A stretch of DNA of 30,363 bases from contig DFST01000110.1 in the NCBI GenBank assembly GCA_002378975.1, positions 1-30,363 on the forward strand, written 5' to 3'. Positions 15,053 through 22,302 of the stretch are shown piece by piece (the first letter of the stretch is position 1; the number at the start of each line of letters is the position of its first letter). The translations under genes and the position numbers were made by a program. This DNA is from Chitinophagaceae bacterium UBA3430. GTDB lineage: Bacteria > Bacteroidota > Bacteroidia > Chitinophagales > Chitinophagaceae. Under the pieces are notes generated by a model. The model ran no database searches and was not told the DNA's origin. It saw only the letters and a list, made by a program, of their open reading frames with translations.

Positions 15053-16582
15053 TTATTGGATGGTCCAGGTTTGCGTGGTGTTCCGAGCCAGTTTTTTCTC
15101 GCGGGGTTGGCTTTCTTCGTTGGTCTGGTTTACGGCCGTGATCCAATAGCGGATGGATCGATCGTTGTTGCTTAGCGGATCGGTCCATTTCAATGGGTTG
15201 CCGACGGGGAGAATTGCGGCGATCTTTTTTTCGGTATTCGATTCGGCGCCTTCGCTTTGTTTATACACGACGTAGCATTTCACGTTGGCGTCTTTTTTGG
15301 GATCGGATTGGATTTCGATGAGTGCTTGTTGATCGCGAGTGGTTGTAATGCTGGCGTTGGGTGTGGCCGGTTTCCCTTTGTGTAACCAATGCATGGCAGG
15401 CAACAAGGCCGGTTCTTTGTAATAATTGTTCCGCAGGCTATCGTTCCAACCGTTGTAATTCTTTTCAAATGATTTGCTGCTGAAATATACGCTTCCTTGT
15501 ACGTTCGTGTGTTTGCGTAATATTTTGATCTGGTTGGGGATCTCATTCGGGTTCTTCCATTTGATGGAATTGTTTTCGCCCGCCCGATAGATCCCATGAC
15601 CGATGTAGATGTGTTTGCCGTGACTGTGTCGGGCCCACCACTCGACCATTTTTTCGTAGTCGATCTTATCGTGTCCGATCTCCAAGTAGAGTTGAGGAGT
15701 TACGTAATCGATCCAATCTTTTCTCATCCAAAGCAGGATATCGGCATAGAGATCGTCGTAGTTGGTGACACCGGCTTTGCTATCGCTTCCTTCCGGATCT
15801 TGAGATCGGTTTCGCCATACACCGAAGGGAGAAATGCCGAAACGGCAGCCGGGTCGTTCGGTTCGGATGGTCCGGTGTAGGGCTACGATGATCGAATCGC
15901 AATTGCTGCGCCGCCAATTGTCTTTTGAAAGTTTGGTTCCGGAATTTCGAAAACTGTTCTCATCCGGAAATTCTTTTCCGGCGATTCGGTACGGATAGAA
16001 GTAGTCGTCCATGTGAATGGCATCTACCTGGTATCGCTTCACGATGTCTTGCACCACGCTAACGACGAAGGCCTGCGCTTGTTTGTTGCCTGGATCGAAA
16101 TAGCGCTTGTCACCGTAGGTCAGAAACCAATCGGGATGTTTGCGGGTGATGTGATCGGGGGCGATCGAGGAGCTGTTGATGTTGAATACAGCGCGGTAGG
16201 GGTTCAGCCAGGCGTGGAATTCCATGCCGCGTTTGTGTGTTTCCTCGATCATGAATTGAAGCGGATCGTAGAAAGGAACGGGTGCTTGTCCTTGCTTGCC
16301 GGTGAGGAATTCACTCCAGGGTTCGAGTGAAGAGGGGTAGAAGGCATCGGCAACCGGACGAACCTGTACCACCAGTGCATTCATGCCGTTTCGTTTGTGC
16401 AGTTCGGCCAAGCGGATGAAGTCAGCTTTTTGTTTTTCGGGATTGTTGGTTCGGTCTTGTGGCCAGTCGATGTTGCTGACGGTAGCGATCCATACACCTC
16501 TGAATTCAGGTCGGGTTTGTGCCTGCGAGGTGATGGAGATAAATAATGCGAGGAAAAGGGTTGCGTGGAGCCAGGATTTCAT
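15053..16582 (-). CDS. Secreted GHL10 (DUF187) family glycosidase-like protein
   Basis: A 509-residue protein with a signal peptide (MKSWLHATLFLALFISITSQAQ) followed by the GHL10 TIM-barrel domain: PEFRGVWIATVSNIDWPQ, NALVVQVRPVADAFYPSSLEPWSEFLTG, EFHAWLNPYRAVFN, VDAIHMDDYFYPY and YVTPQLYLEIGH. Related proteins include the E. coli lipoprotein YddW/DigH, which cleaves denuded peptidoglycan glycan strands, so a wall-related role is plausible. Residues ~400-500 look like a fibronectin-III-like C-terminal domain (KCYVVYKQSEGAES...RYWITAVNQTNEES). It starts 14 bp after the MarR stop codon on the same strand. A TAATTTTG box ends 4 nt before the ATG, overlapping this gap. Confidence 0.85.
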   Translation of the reverse strand: MKSWLHATLFLALFISITSQAQTRPEFRGVWIATVSNIDWPQDRTNNPEKQKADFIRLAELHKRNGMNALVVQVRPVADAFYPSSLEPWSEFLTGKQGQAPVPFYDPLQFMIEETHKRGMEFHAWLNPYRAVFNINSSSIAPDHITRKHPDWFLTYGDKRYFDPGNKQAQAFVVSVVQDIVKRYQVDAIHMDDYFYPYRIAGKEFPDENSFRNSGTKLSKDNWRRSNCDSIIVALHRTIRTERPGCRFGISPFGVWRNRSQDPEGSDSKAGVTNYDDLYADILLWMRKDWIDYVTPQLYLEIGHDKIDYEKMVEWWARHSHGKHIYIGHGIYRAGENNSIKWKNPNEIPNQIKILRKHTNVQGSVYFSSKSFEKNYNGWNDSLRNNYYKEPALLPAMHWLHKGKPATPNASITTTRDQQALIEIQSDPKKDANVKCYVVYKQSEGAESNTEKKIAAILPVGNPLKWTDPLSNNDRSIRYWITAVNQTNEESQPREKKLARNTTQTWTIQ

Positions 16583-16586
16583 GCCC

Positions 16587-16594
16587 CAAAATTA
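16587..16594 (-). promoter_or_regulatory. Putative -7 box (TAATTTTG) 4 nt before GHL10 start
   Basis: TAATTTTG on the minus strand is an exact TAnnTTTG match, followed by GGGC and the ATG. It lies in the 14-bp gap after the MarR gene, so the upstream promoter part would be inside the MarR coding region. It predicts a leaderless transcript. Confidence 0.35.
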
Positions 16595-16596
16595 GG

Positions 16597-17055
16597 TCAT
16601 TCTCCTCCTTGACGGATCTTATCAAGCAAGCTATTCAGCAACGCGGCTTCTTTTTCATTCAGTCCGTTGATCACTTCATCCATTTCGTCTTCCCGTTGGT
16701 CCACGCGCTCCAGGAGTTTTTTCCCTTTGTCGGTGATCTGTACATCGACGAGACGACGGTCGGTCTTGCAGACAACCTTTTTTACCAAACCTTTCACAAC
16801 GAGTCGGTCGACGATGCGGCTTGTGTCGCTCATTTTTTCCAACATCCGTTCGCGAATCGCTTGTGTGGATAGTGGTTGAGGATGACTGCCTCGGAGGATG
16901 CGAAGGATGTTGAATTGCTGGGCGGTGATGTCTTCCGATTCAAAGATGGAACGGGTACGGTCTTTCATCCAGCCAACCGTATACAACAGATTGACGACCA
17001 CTTTCTGGTGTTCGTTGCGGAATTTTTTCTGCTGGATGTCTTGTTCTAAGCTCAT
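16597..17055 (-). CDS. MarR-family transcriptional regulator
   Basis: A 152-residue winged-helix regulator. The core runs from about residue 38: ITAQQFNILRILRGSHPQPLSTQAIRERMLEKMSDTSRIVDRLVVKGLVKK (helix-turn-helix), then the wing CKTDRRLVDVQITDKGKKLLE with the conserved D-x-R. Helices at both ends form the dimer interface. MarR proteins mostly repress their own and neighbouring genes and release on binding small phenolic or lipophilic ligands. ATG 17055 (MSLEQDIQQKKF) gives the family-typical length; a longer frame would run into the promoter. The promoter holds a palindrome that also occurs before the OB-fold/yceI unit, so this protein is the best candidate regulator of YceI. Confidence 0.92.
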   Translation of the reverse strand: MSLEQDIQQKKFRNEHQKVVVNLLYTVGWMKDRTRSIFESEDITAQQFNILRILRGSHPQPLSTQAIRERMLEKMSDTSRIVDRLVVKGLVKKVVCKTDRRLVDVQITDKGKKLLERVDQREDEMDEVINGLNEKEAALLNSLLDKIRQGGE

Positions 17056-17075
17056 TCGATGCCTTGTTCGCCTTG

Positions 17076-17107
17076 CAAATATGATGTTGCAACATTGAAT
17101 AGCCAAA
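17076..17107 (-). promoter_or_regulatory. MarR promoter with overlapping palindromic operator
   Basis: On the minus strand: TTTG (17107-17104), 20-nt spacer, CATATTTG (17083-17076, one base off TAnnTTTG). The spacer holds the perfect palindrome ATGTTGCAACAT (17084-17095), directly abutting the -7 box. Sequence and position match the element before the OB-fold/yceI unit, which fits MarR autoregulation. Confidence 0.6.
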
Positions 17108-17114
17108 AAACATT

Positions 17115-18140
17115 CTATCCCCAGACCTTGGTGCCTTCGGAGCAATTGGAGCAGATGTCGATCTGTTTTCGTCCCGACCAGAGTTTTTTCCGGAATGTGC
17201 GGTAGGTGGGCGATCGCCAGATTTCGGCGAAGGATTGTGCTTTCAGGTCGCCGAGTTGGTGGGTGGCATCTTTGTCAAAACAGCAGGGGGCCACCAGTCC
17301 GTCCCAGGTAATTACCGGGTCTTGCCAAAGTCGCCAGCAGCTGTTCGTGATGTTTCCTTTGAATCGGGTTCCGGCGGTTGTCTTTTTGTATCGGCTGAAC
17401 CGGTCTAGCGAGGGGATCAGTCCGTTCGGGTCATTTTCGTAATCGTAGATCTGGGCGGTTTTAAGCCAGACGGCATCTACCCCAATGGATTTACCCAACT
17501 CCTGTACTTCCTCAATTTGGTGTTCATTGGGTTTCACCACCAAAAATTGAAAGATGATGAAAGGCGTTTTGCTTTTCAATTCTTTTTTCCAGCGTACGAT
17601 GTTCCGGGCTCCCTCCAATACTTTATCTAGTTTTCCGCCCACACGGTATTGTTGATAGACGTCCTGCGTGGTGCCGTCGATGGAGATGATCAACCGGTCA
17701 AGTCCGCTTTCGATCGTACGTTTTGCATTTTCATCTGTCAAATAATGTGCGTTCGTCGAAGTAGCGGTATATATTTTTTTAGCGGATGCATATTTCACCA
17801 TGTCTAAGAAATCCGGATTCAGGTAGGGTTCTCCTTGGAAATAGAAGACCAGGTACGTGAGATCGCGGTGGAGTTGATCGATGGTATTGCGAAAGAAATC
17901 GGTGTGGAGCATGCCGGTGGGACGGGTGAAGGCGCGCAGTCCGCTCGGACATTCGGGGCAACGCAGGTTGCAGGAAGTGGTCGGTTCGATCGATATGGAA
18001 AACGGATTGCCCCAATGGATGGGTCGTCGGATCAGGCGACTTAGTTGGTAGCTGGACCAGAGTTGAAGCGCGTTTGCAACGCGGCGGACCGTCAGTTTGG
18101 ATAAAAAATTCAGTGCATCACTCCGGTTCAGTTGGCTCAT
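17115..18140 (-). CDS. Radical SAM protein with SPASM domain
   Basis: A 341-residue radical S-adenosylmethionine enzyme. The [4Fe-4S] cluster motif C-x3-C-x2-C is CNLRCPEC (Cys57, Cys61, Cys64). A Gly/Glu-rich strand follows (YLVFYFQGEPYLN, residues ~95-107), then the barrel (LDRLIISIDGTTQDVYQQYR). The C-terminal SPASM region has Cys268, Cys286/287, Cys330 and Cys333, ligands for an auxiliary cluster. SPASM proteins include peptide maturases, sulfatase-activating enzymes and others; I found no short precursor peptide next to it, and no sulfatase, so the substrate is unknown. It stands alone on its transcript or is read with MarR (59-bp gap holding the MarR promoter). A TATCTTTA box ends 4 nt before its ATG. 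Confidence 0.88.
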   Translation of the reverse strand: MSQLNRSDALNFLSKLTVRRVANALQLWSSYQLSRLIRRPIHWGNPFSISIEPTTSCNLRCPECPSGLRAFTRPTGMLHTDFFRNTIDQLHRDLTYLVFYFQGEPYLNPDFLDMVKYASAKKIYTATSTNAHYLTDENAKRTIESGLDRLIISIDGTTQDVYQQYRVGGKLDKVLEGARNIVRWKKELKSKTPFIIFQFLVVKPNEHQIEEVQELGKSIGVDAVWLKTAQIYDYENDPNGLIPSLDRFSRYKKTTAGTRFKGNITNSCWRLWQDPVITWDGLVAPCCFDKDATHQLGDLKAQSFAEIWRSPTYRTFRKKLWSGRKQIDICSNCSEGTKVWG

Positions 18141-18144
18141 GGAA

Positions 18145-18152
18145 TAAAGATA
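18145..18152 (-). promoter_or_regulatory. Putative -7 box (TATCTTTA) 4 nt before radical SAM start
   Basis: The same 8-mer TATCTTTA as in front of the glucosaminidase gene, one base off TAnnTTTG, is followed by TTCC and the ATG. No -33 element is obvious. Confidence 0.3.
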
Positions 18153-18195
18153 GTATTTGGATGCGGTGCAGGGAAAGGCTGGTTCATGGAAATAA

Positions 18196-18220
18196 AAAGC
18201 CCCACGGGTCGTGGGGCTTT
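18196..18220 (-). terminator. Rho-independent terminator after the T9SS-exported protein gene
   Basis: AAAGCCCCAC-gggtc-GTGGGGCTTT: a perfect 10-bp stem with a 5-nt loop, ending in T/A runs on both strands. It is placed 20 bp after the stop codon at 18241 and upstream of the radical SAM gene. Confidence 0.85.
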
Positions 18221-18240
18221 GAGAGTGGTTGTCTGATCGA

Positions 18241-19725
18241 TTATTGTATCAGCAGTGGCCTTGTTTCCATTCCGGCTCGGACGCGGTATAGGCCGGCTGC
18301 CAACTTTGGTAGGATGATGGTATGCGTGCCAATGGGAAGAGGTTGACGATAGACTTCTGCACCAATGCTGTTGTAAATTAAGATCGTAGAGGCGGATGTG
18401 AGTTGTATATAGATCCGATTGTTTTCAACGGGATTGGGGTATACGAACAACCCGGATTGTCCTTTTCCTAGAACCACATTGACTATGCGGCTACGTTCTG
18501 TTCGACCATCCAGATCACGTTGAAAAAGTTGGTAAGCATTATTTCCTTCTACAGGTGTGATGTGTGTAAATTGATAGTTGCGGATGTTTTGGCTATTGCC
18601 TGCAGCTTGTGCGGTTCCAATCTCTTTCCATTGTACGCCGTTCGTGCTGTGCATCACCAGGAAATCACGACTGTTGGTTTCCGAGGCCGTACTCCAATTC
18701 AAAATCACTTGTTTGTTCACAGCCTTTCCGGTGAATGAAGACCAGGTGACGGGGAGGGTATTGCTTACAAATAAGGATCTGGAGCAAGTAACACCGTTGA
18801 TTGTATAAGTAATGCTGCATGTTCCTACAGTATTGCCAGCCGTAATACTACCGGTGCTTGAATTTACGGTAGCAATTGAGGTATTGTCGCTAGCCCATAC
18901 TCCTCCCGTTATAGTACTAGAAAAGGATGTGCTTCCGTTCTGAGCCACATTTTGTGTACCACTCAAACTAATAACACTCACAGCAATTGGATCGGTACTT
19001 GACGAAACGAAGCTGGCGGCACAAGTTGCAACTCGCAGAAAGTAGGTGGTTTGAGTTAGTGTACCCGGCGAATATGTGATGCCGGTAGCACCTACAATAT
19101 CGGTATAGCCATTAGTGCTAGAAGTAGTAGACTGTCGCCATTGGTAGGTAGGGCTTGCGCAAGAGGTTGCATCGCTGCTACTGGTTATGGTTGAAGCTGC
19201 GGAGCCCGTACAAATGGTTTCATCGCCACTGATGGCACCGGCTGAAAACGACGAGCTGTTTCCTGTGTTGTCAATTGTGTATATACAATTGGTAAGAGCC
19301 CCTGTAATTACGTCTCTAAAAAATAAGGTCCATCGACCGGCAGGAACTGCATTGTTATTATTAGAAATTCCATAAAAACAAAGATCTTTTGATGAAGCAT
19401 TGTAACCCCCAAACCAGATCGTACCTAAATTATTGTACAAGGTTTGACCCTCTTGATATAGCTGTCCATTCAATAGTACTTTATCCAGATATTGATTATT
19501 AGCAGGCCCCGTACCATTTTGAAAAGTAAATCTTCCCGTATGTTGTTTTCCTGCCGGAATTGTAATGCCGGATAAGCACGACCCCCCCGTACCATTATTT
19601 CTAAAATTATTGTTAACAGGCGTAGGACATTGACTCCATATTGGATTGTGGGATATGAGATAAGTTAGTAGTCCAAGAATAACACATTTATGCCTGGTGG
19701 TATTAAAAAAGGAAATATTTTTCAT
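18241..19725 (-). CDS. Secreted protein with bacterial Ig-like domain and type IX secretion C-terminal sorting signal
   Basis: A 494-residue exported protein. The N-terminus (MKNISFFNTTRHKCVILGLLTYLISHNPIWSQ) is a signal peptide. Residues ~33-165 form a Cys-containing beta domain with the look of a proprotein-convertase P-like or lectin-like fold (GRFTFQNGTGPANNQYLDKVLL...GRWTLFFRDV). Next come low-complexity Ser/Thr-rich Ig-like repeats (TICTGSAASTITSSS...SPTYQWRQ) and a Big_2-like unit (GGVWASDNTSIATVNSSTGSITA). The C-terminal ~70 residues (LFVYPNPVENNRIYIQ... GLYRVRAGMETRPLLIQ) are a type A T9SS sorting domain, so it is probably displayed or released at the cell surface. The N-terminal two thirds look more AT-rich and Ser/Thr/Asn-rich than the neighbours. 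It is single-gene with a TATATTTG box 24 nt upstream. Confidence 0.85.
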   Translation of the reverse strand: MKNISFFNTTRHKCVILGLLTYLISHNPIWSQCPTPVNNNFRNNGTGGSCLSGITIPAGKQHTGRFTFQNGTGPANNQYLDKVLLNGQLYQEGQTLYNNLGTIWFGGYNASSKDLCFYGISNNNNAVPAGRWTLFFRDVITGALTNCIYTIDNTGNSSSFSAGAISGDETICTGSAASTITSSSDATSCASPTYQWRQSTTSSTNGYTDIVGATGITYSPGTLTQTTYFLRVATCAASFVSSSTDPIAVSVISLSGTQNVAQNGSTSFSSTITGGVWASDNTSIATVNSSTGSITAGNTVGTCSITYTINGVTCSRSLFVSNTLPVTWSSFTGKAVNKQVILNWSTASETNSRDFLVMHSTNGVQWKEIGTAQAAGNSQNIRNYQFTHITPVEGNNAYQLFQRDLDGRTERSRIVNVVLGKGQSGLFVYPNPVENNRIYIQLTSASTILIYNSIGAEVYRQPLPIGTHTIILPKLAAGLYRVRAGMETRPLLIQ

Positions 19726-19749
19726 GAATCTGATTTAAAAGTGTGCAAA

Positions 19750-19757
19750 CAAATATA
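19750..19757 (-). promoter_or_regulatory. Putative -7 box (TATATTTG) of the T9SS-exported protein gene
   Basis: An exact TAnnTTTG match on the minus strand, 24 nt before the ATG at 19725. TTTT sits about 22 nt upstream of it, a weak -33 candidate. Confidence 0.45.
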
Positions 19758-19784
19758 TTGGAAACGGCCAATATGAGTTAAAAC

Positions 19785-19816
19785 AAAAAGCCCGATATAG
19801 AAATATCGGGCTTTTT
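19785..19816. terminator. Strong bidirectional-looking hairpin terminator
   Basis: AAAAAGCCCGATAT-agaa-ATATCGGGCTTTTT: a perfect 14-bp stem with a 4-nt loop and T runs in both directions. On the minus strand it can end read-through from the AI-2E permease gene (stop at 20125) before the T9SS-exported protein promoter. Confidence 0.85.
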
Positions 19817-20124
19817 GTTTCATCCATCCTTATGTGTCCAATCAGACGTTTTGTCTTTTGTCTACTATCAATCCGTGCGGGATCTCGGATGGAATCTTTT
19901 GAATCAGACGTTCATGGGTGGTAATTCAGTTTGGATATTGGATGGTTGGTTTTTGATAGGATGTCTTTCTTTCGATCGACAACACAAACCTAGCCCGCAT
20001 GTATGCATGGGCACGAATGTTCCAACCGATTTCTTGATAAATCGAGGGTATTTCCTACTGGAGCACTTGCTTGATTTCGTAGAAGTACGCGTGAAAGGTT
20101 TGCGTATACCGAAAACTACCTGGA
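19817..20124. other. Intergenic stretch without a recognisable gene
   Basis: About 310 bp between the hairpin and the AI-2E permease stop codon. Open frames exist on both strands, but their translations look like noise (no hydrophobic pattern, no family signature). The only regularity I noticed is AATCAGACGTT occurring twice (19840-19850 and 19902-19912). It may be a long 3' untranslated region. Confidence 0.4.
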
Positions 20125-21183
20125 TTAGGAATGGGTTTCCGCGCTGGATCCTCGTTGGCGCGGGATGAATTCGCTGGAGTAAATGCGTAATAAAAGATTG
20201 AACAACGATATCAATAGTGGACCAAAGATCAATCCGATGAATCCAAATAGATTGAGTCCAATGATTACGCCAAATACGGTAGTCAGTGGATGTACATCGC
20301 CGATCTTTCGGAGCAAGGAGAAGCGCAACACATTGTCGACTGTTCCGATGATCCCAAATCCAAAGATGGCCATGGCAACTCCCTGCCCGATCTGTCCGTT
20401 GGCCAGGAAAAGAATGGTGAGGGGTATATAGGCCAGTGCCGCACCAACCACGGGTACCATGCCGGCAATGCAGGTAACGCCGAACCAGAAGAAGGGTTCG
20501 GGTACGCCGATCAGCCAATAACCAAATAATCCGACGATCCCTTGTGCGATGGCGACTACCGGAATGCCAACAGCATTGGACACCACCATCAGGTGAATCT
20601 CTTTTTCCAGTCGTTCCACGTTCTTGTCTTGCAGGGGGATATAGTCGAAGAGCAATTTTTCCATTTGTCGGCCGCCTACGAACATGAAATAAAGAATGAA
20701 GTACATAAAGAAGATCGCGGTGAGTCCGTTGAATGTGGCACCCAAAATCTGTGGGATGGCCGTGCTGACTGTATTTCCGATTCGGGCGATGTTGGCGTCA
20801 CTGAGTAATTCGACGTTGTAGCGGGTCTCAAAATCGGTCACGGTGCGGTGCAATGCGTCGATCCATTCATTGGCGTGTTGCACGGCGTAGGTCACCTTGT
20901 CGTAGAGCATATCAACCAGCATCCACAGCGGCAGTAAGATCAGGATCAAGGAGATCAACATGAGCACAAGGGCGGCGGCCCCTTTTCGCCATTTGCGTTT
21001 TTCGGCGAGATAGAACATGCTTTTTCTGAGCAGGATGTATAGGGTGGCGGCACCGAGGGCGGCGGGCAAAAAACTATAGAGCTCAATGAAGAGCAGGGTT
21101 CCCAGGCCGGCGATCAGTAGGATGAAAATGATCTGTCGGATGCGATTTTGATCGATCGTATTGTGCATGGTGTGAAATTCCAT
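20125..21183 (-). CDS. AI-2E (TqsA/PerM) family membrane permease
   Basis: A 352-residue polytopic protein of the AI-2E transporter family. The N-terminal pair of helices (IIFILLIAGLGTLLFIELYSFLPAALGAATLYILL) is followed by a third helix near RKGAAALVLMLISLILILLPLWML. A soluble amphipathic segment (residues ~95-150) is followed by the conserved C-terminal block with GVPEPFFWFGVTCIAGMVPVVGAALAYIPL and HPLTTVFGVIIGLNLFGFIGLIFGPLL. Members have been linked to autoinducer export, Na+/H+ exchange or have no known role; substrate cannot be inferred. The start may be ATG 21183 (MEFHTMHN) or ATG 21168 (MHNTIDQNRI). It is the only gene on its transcript, divergent from the YtxH gene. Confidence 0.88.
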   Translation of the reverse strand: MEFHTMHNTIDQNRIRQIIFILLIAGLGTLLFIELYSFLPAALGAATLYILLRKSMFYLAEKRKWRKGAAALVLMLISLILILLPLWMLVDMLYDKVTYAVQHANEWIDALHRTVTDFETRYNVELLSDANIARIGNTVSTAIPQILGATFNGLTAIFFMYFILYFMFVGGRQMEKLLFDYIPLQDKNVERLEKEIHLMVVSNAVGIPVVAIAQGIVGLFGYWLIGVPEPFFWFGVTCIAGMVPVVGAALAYIPLTILFLANGQIGQGVAMAIFGFGIIGTVDNVLRFSLLRKIGDVHPLTTVFGVIIGLNLFGFIGLIFGPLLISLFNLLLRIYSSEFIPRQRGSSAETHS

Positions 21184-21301
21184 CCAAAATACTGAATTCG
21201 TTCGTTAGGTGCTCGTGCTGACTGTTTGCAGGATTTGGGATGTCGTGCATCATTTCTTTGTTGGGTTGGCTCCTCGATCTTGTTGTTTCAAATAAATAAT
21301 C

Positions 21302-21520
21302 ATGAAAACATCGACTAAAGTGGCGGTTGCCTTGGGTGTGGGGTTCGTCGTCGGGGGTATACTCGGCGTGTTGTATGCGCCTGCGAAGGGTTCGGAAACT
21401 CGGGAGAATTGGGGACGGCAGCGTAAGAAATGGCGGCAGCGTTTTGACCAAGGCGTGAAGAAGGGACAAGATATTTTGTCGAAGATGTCGGAGCGGGTCG
21501 ATGGGGAGGTGGGTGATTAA
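21302..21520 (+). CDS. YtxH-domain small membrane protein
   Basis: A 72-residue protein with an N-terminal glycine-rich membrane helix (VAVALGVGFVVGGILGVLYAPAKG) and a charged, helical C-terminal tail. The helix followed by LYAPAKGSETR matches the YtxH family, small general-stress or envelope-associated proteins of unknown mechanism. It is followed after 17 bp by a holin-like gene and then a coiled-coil gene; this order of small envelope genes is frequent in Bacteroidota and suggests one operon. Confidence 0.8.
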   Translation: MKTSTKVAVALGVGFVVGGILGVLYAPAKGSETRENWGRQRKKWRQRFDQGVKKGQDILSKMSERVDGEVGD

Positions 21521-21537
21521 AATTGTATCTTCCATAC

Positions 21538-21903
21538 ATGCTGGATGAGATTCGAAAAATAGAATCGTTGATTGAGGACGGGAAGCAGTACGTGCAAACC
21601 CGTCTTGATGAAATGAAATTGGCGGCGGCCGACAAATCATCGCGTTTGTTGTCGCTGACGGTTTCGGTATTCCTGACGGCCGCTGTTTTCTTCCTCTTTT
21701 TTGTGTTGATTGTCGTGGCCGGTGCTTTGTTTCTGGGCGATTGGCTGGGCAGTCGGTCGCTGGGCTTCTTGATTGTGGCTGGGTTGGTTTTATTGGCTAC
21801 GCTTTGGATCTGGTACAAGCGCGAGTATTGGATTCGTCGCCCCATTCGAAAAGCACTGTTGCGCGTACTATTCGATGAAGAGAAAAAAGATGACCACGCC
21901 TAA
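21538..21903 (+). CDS. Holin-X/PspE-like small membrane protein (putative superfamily III holin-like)
   Basis: A 121-residue protein: an N-terminal amphipathic helix (LDEIRKIESLIEDGKQYVQTRLDEMKLAAADKSS), two membrane helices (LSLTVSVFLTAAVFFLFFVLIV and LGFLIVAGLVLLATLWIWY), and a basic/acidic tail (REYWIRRPIRKALLRVLFDEEKKDD). The layout matches proteins usually called 'phage holin family' in Bacteroidota, although nothing here is phage-like and lysis is not implied. ATG 21538 is preferred; a TTG lies 15 nt upstream. The 3' end overlaps the next start by 14 nt. Confidence 0.6.
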   Translation: MLDEIRKIESLIEDGKQYVQTRLDEMKLAAADKSSRLLSLTVSVFLTAAVFFLFFVLIVVAGALFLGDWLGSRSLGFLIVAGLVLLATLWIWYKREYWIRRPIRKALLRVLFDEEKKDDHA

Positions 21904-22141
21904 ACCTTGGGAAGATTTTGAAGGCTATCAGCTGCAGTTGAAAGTAAAGCGGCTTGAAACGGAGAAGCGCCTCCGGGAGAATTGGCATTCCTTGCGTAGA
22001 TCCGCGGAGCAGGGTGGCGAGATGCTGGACAAGATTCGCGCCTTTACCTCGGGAGAAACGAAAGACCTGATTTGGGGTCCGCTGGGTAAACTCGTTCTGG
22101 AGGGACTGCGGGCGCGACTATTTTCATCTAAAAGTAAGTAA
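21890..22141 (+). CDS. Small charged coiled-coil protein
   Basis: An 83-residue product (MTTPKPWEDFEGYQLQLKVK...) rich in Lys, Glu and Arg, with a heptad-like central helix and a hydrophobic C-terminal patch (LIWGPLGKLVLEGLRARLF). I do not recognise the family. The ATG at 21890 overlaps the end of the holin-like gene by 14 nt and has a GAAGAG-like upstream stretch; an in-frame ATG at 21875 is the alternative. Operon position says it works with the YtxH and holin-like proteins, perhaps as a cytoplasmic partner at the membrane. Confidence 0.6.
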   Translation: MTTPKPWEDFEGYQLQLKVKRLETEKRLRENWHSLRRSAEQGGEMLDKIRAFTSGETKDLIWGPLGKLVLEGLRARLFSSKSK

Positions 22142-22178
22142 TAACACGTATTGTTGTCGCGTAGTTTGACTGAAAAAC

Positions 22179-22196
22179 CCTTTAGATATCTAAAGG
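22179..22196. promoter_or_regulatory. 18-bp perfect palindrome upstream of the FIST gene
   Basis: CCTTTAGATATCTAAAGG is perfectly self-complementary. It lies 38 bp after the coiled-coil gene and 37 nt upstream of the TAGTTTTG box of the FIST gene. It has no loop and no T run beyond it, so it looks like a dimeric regulator site rather than a terminator; a cruciform or weak terminator for the upstream operon is possible. Confidence 0.5.
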
Positions 22197-22232
22197 ATTG
22201 ATTCCATTTATTTTCTACCCTGTTTGAGGGGT

Positions 22233-22240
22233 TAGTTTTG
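22233..22240 (+). promoter_or_regulatory. Putative -7 box (TAGTTTTG) of the FIST-kinase-regulator operon
   Basis: An exact TAnnTTTG match, about 63 nt before the FIST ATG. The -33 region reads TTT rather than TTTG. With this box, the palindrome at 22179-22196 would be centred near -57, a typical activator position. Confidence 0.4.
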
Positions 22241-22302
22241 AAGAATTCTCCGTCGAAATCGTTGAATCATTGATTCATTTTTCGCCTCAATTCTTCTTCA
22301 AA

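Noticed and set aside
19840..19912. AATCAGACGTT direct repeat as an attachment site or element end
   Set aside because: Only 11 bp, 62 bp apart, with no integrase or transposase and no inverted ends; chance is enough.
19815..20168. 117-codon plus-strand frame and the minus-strand frame running over 19904-20518 as possible genes
   Set aside because: Both overlap the AI-2E permease gene end and have noise-like composition; no start signal or family pattern.
21538..21903. Holin-like gene as a sign of a prophage
   Set aside because: No other phage genes are near; the YtxH/holin-like/coiled-coil group is a usual chromosomal set in Bacteroidota.
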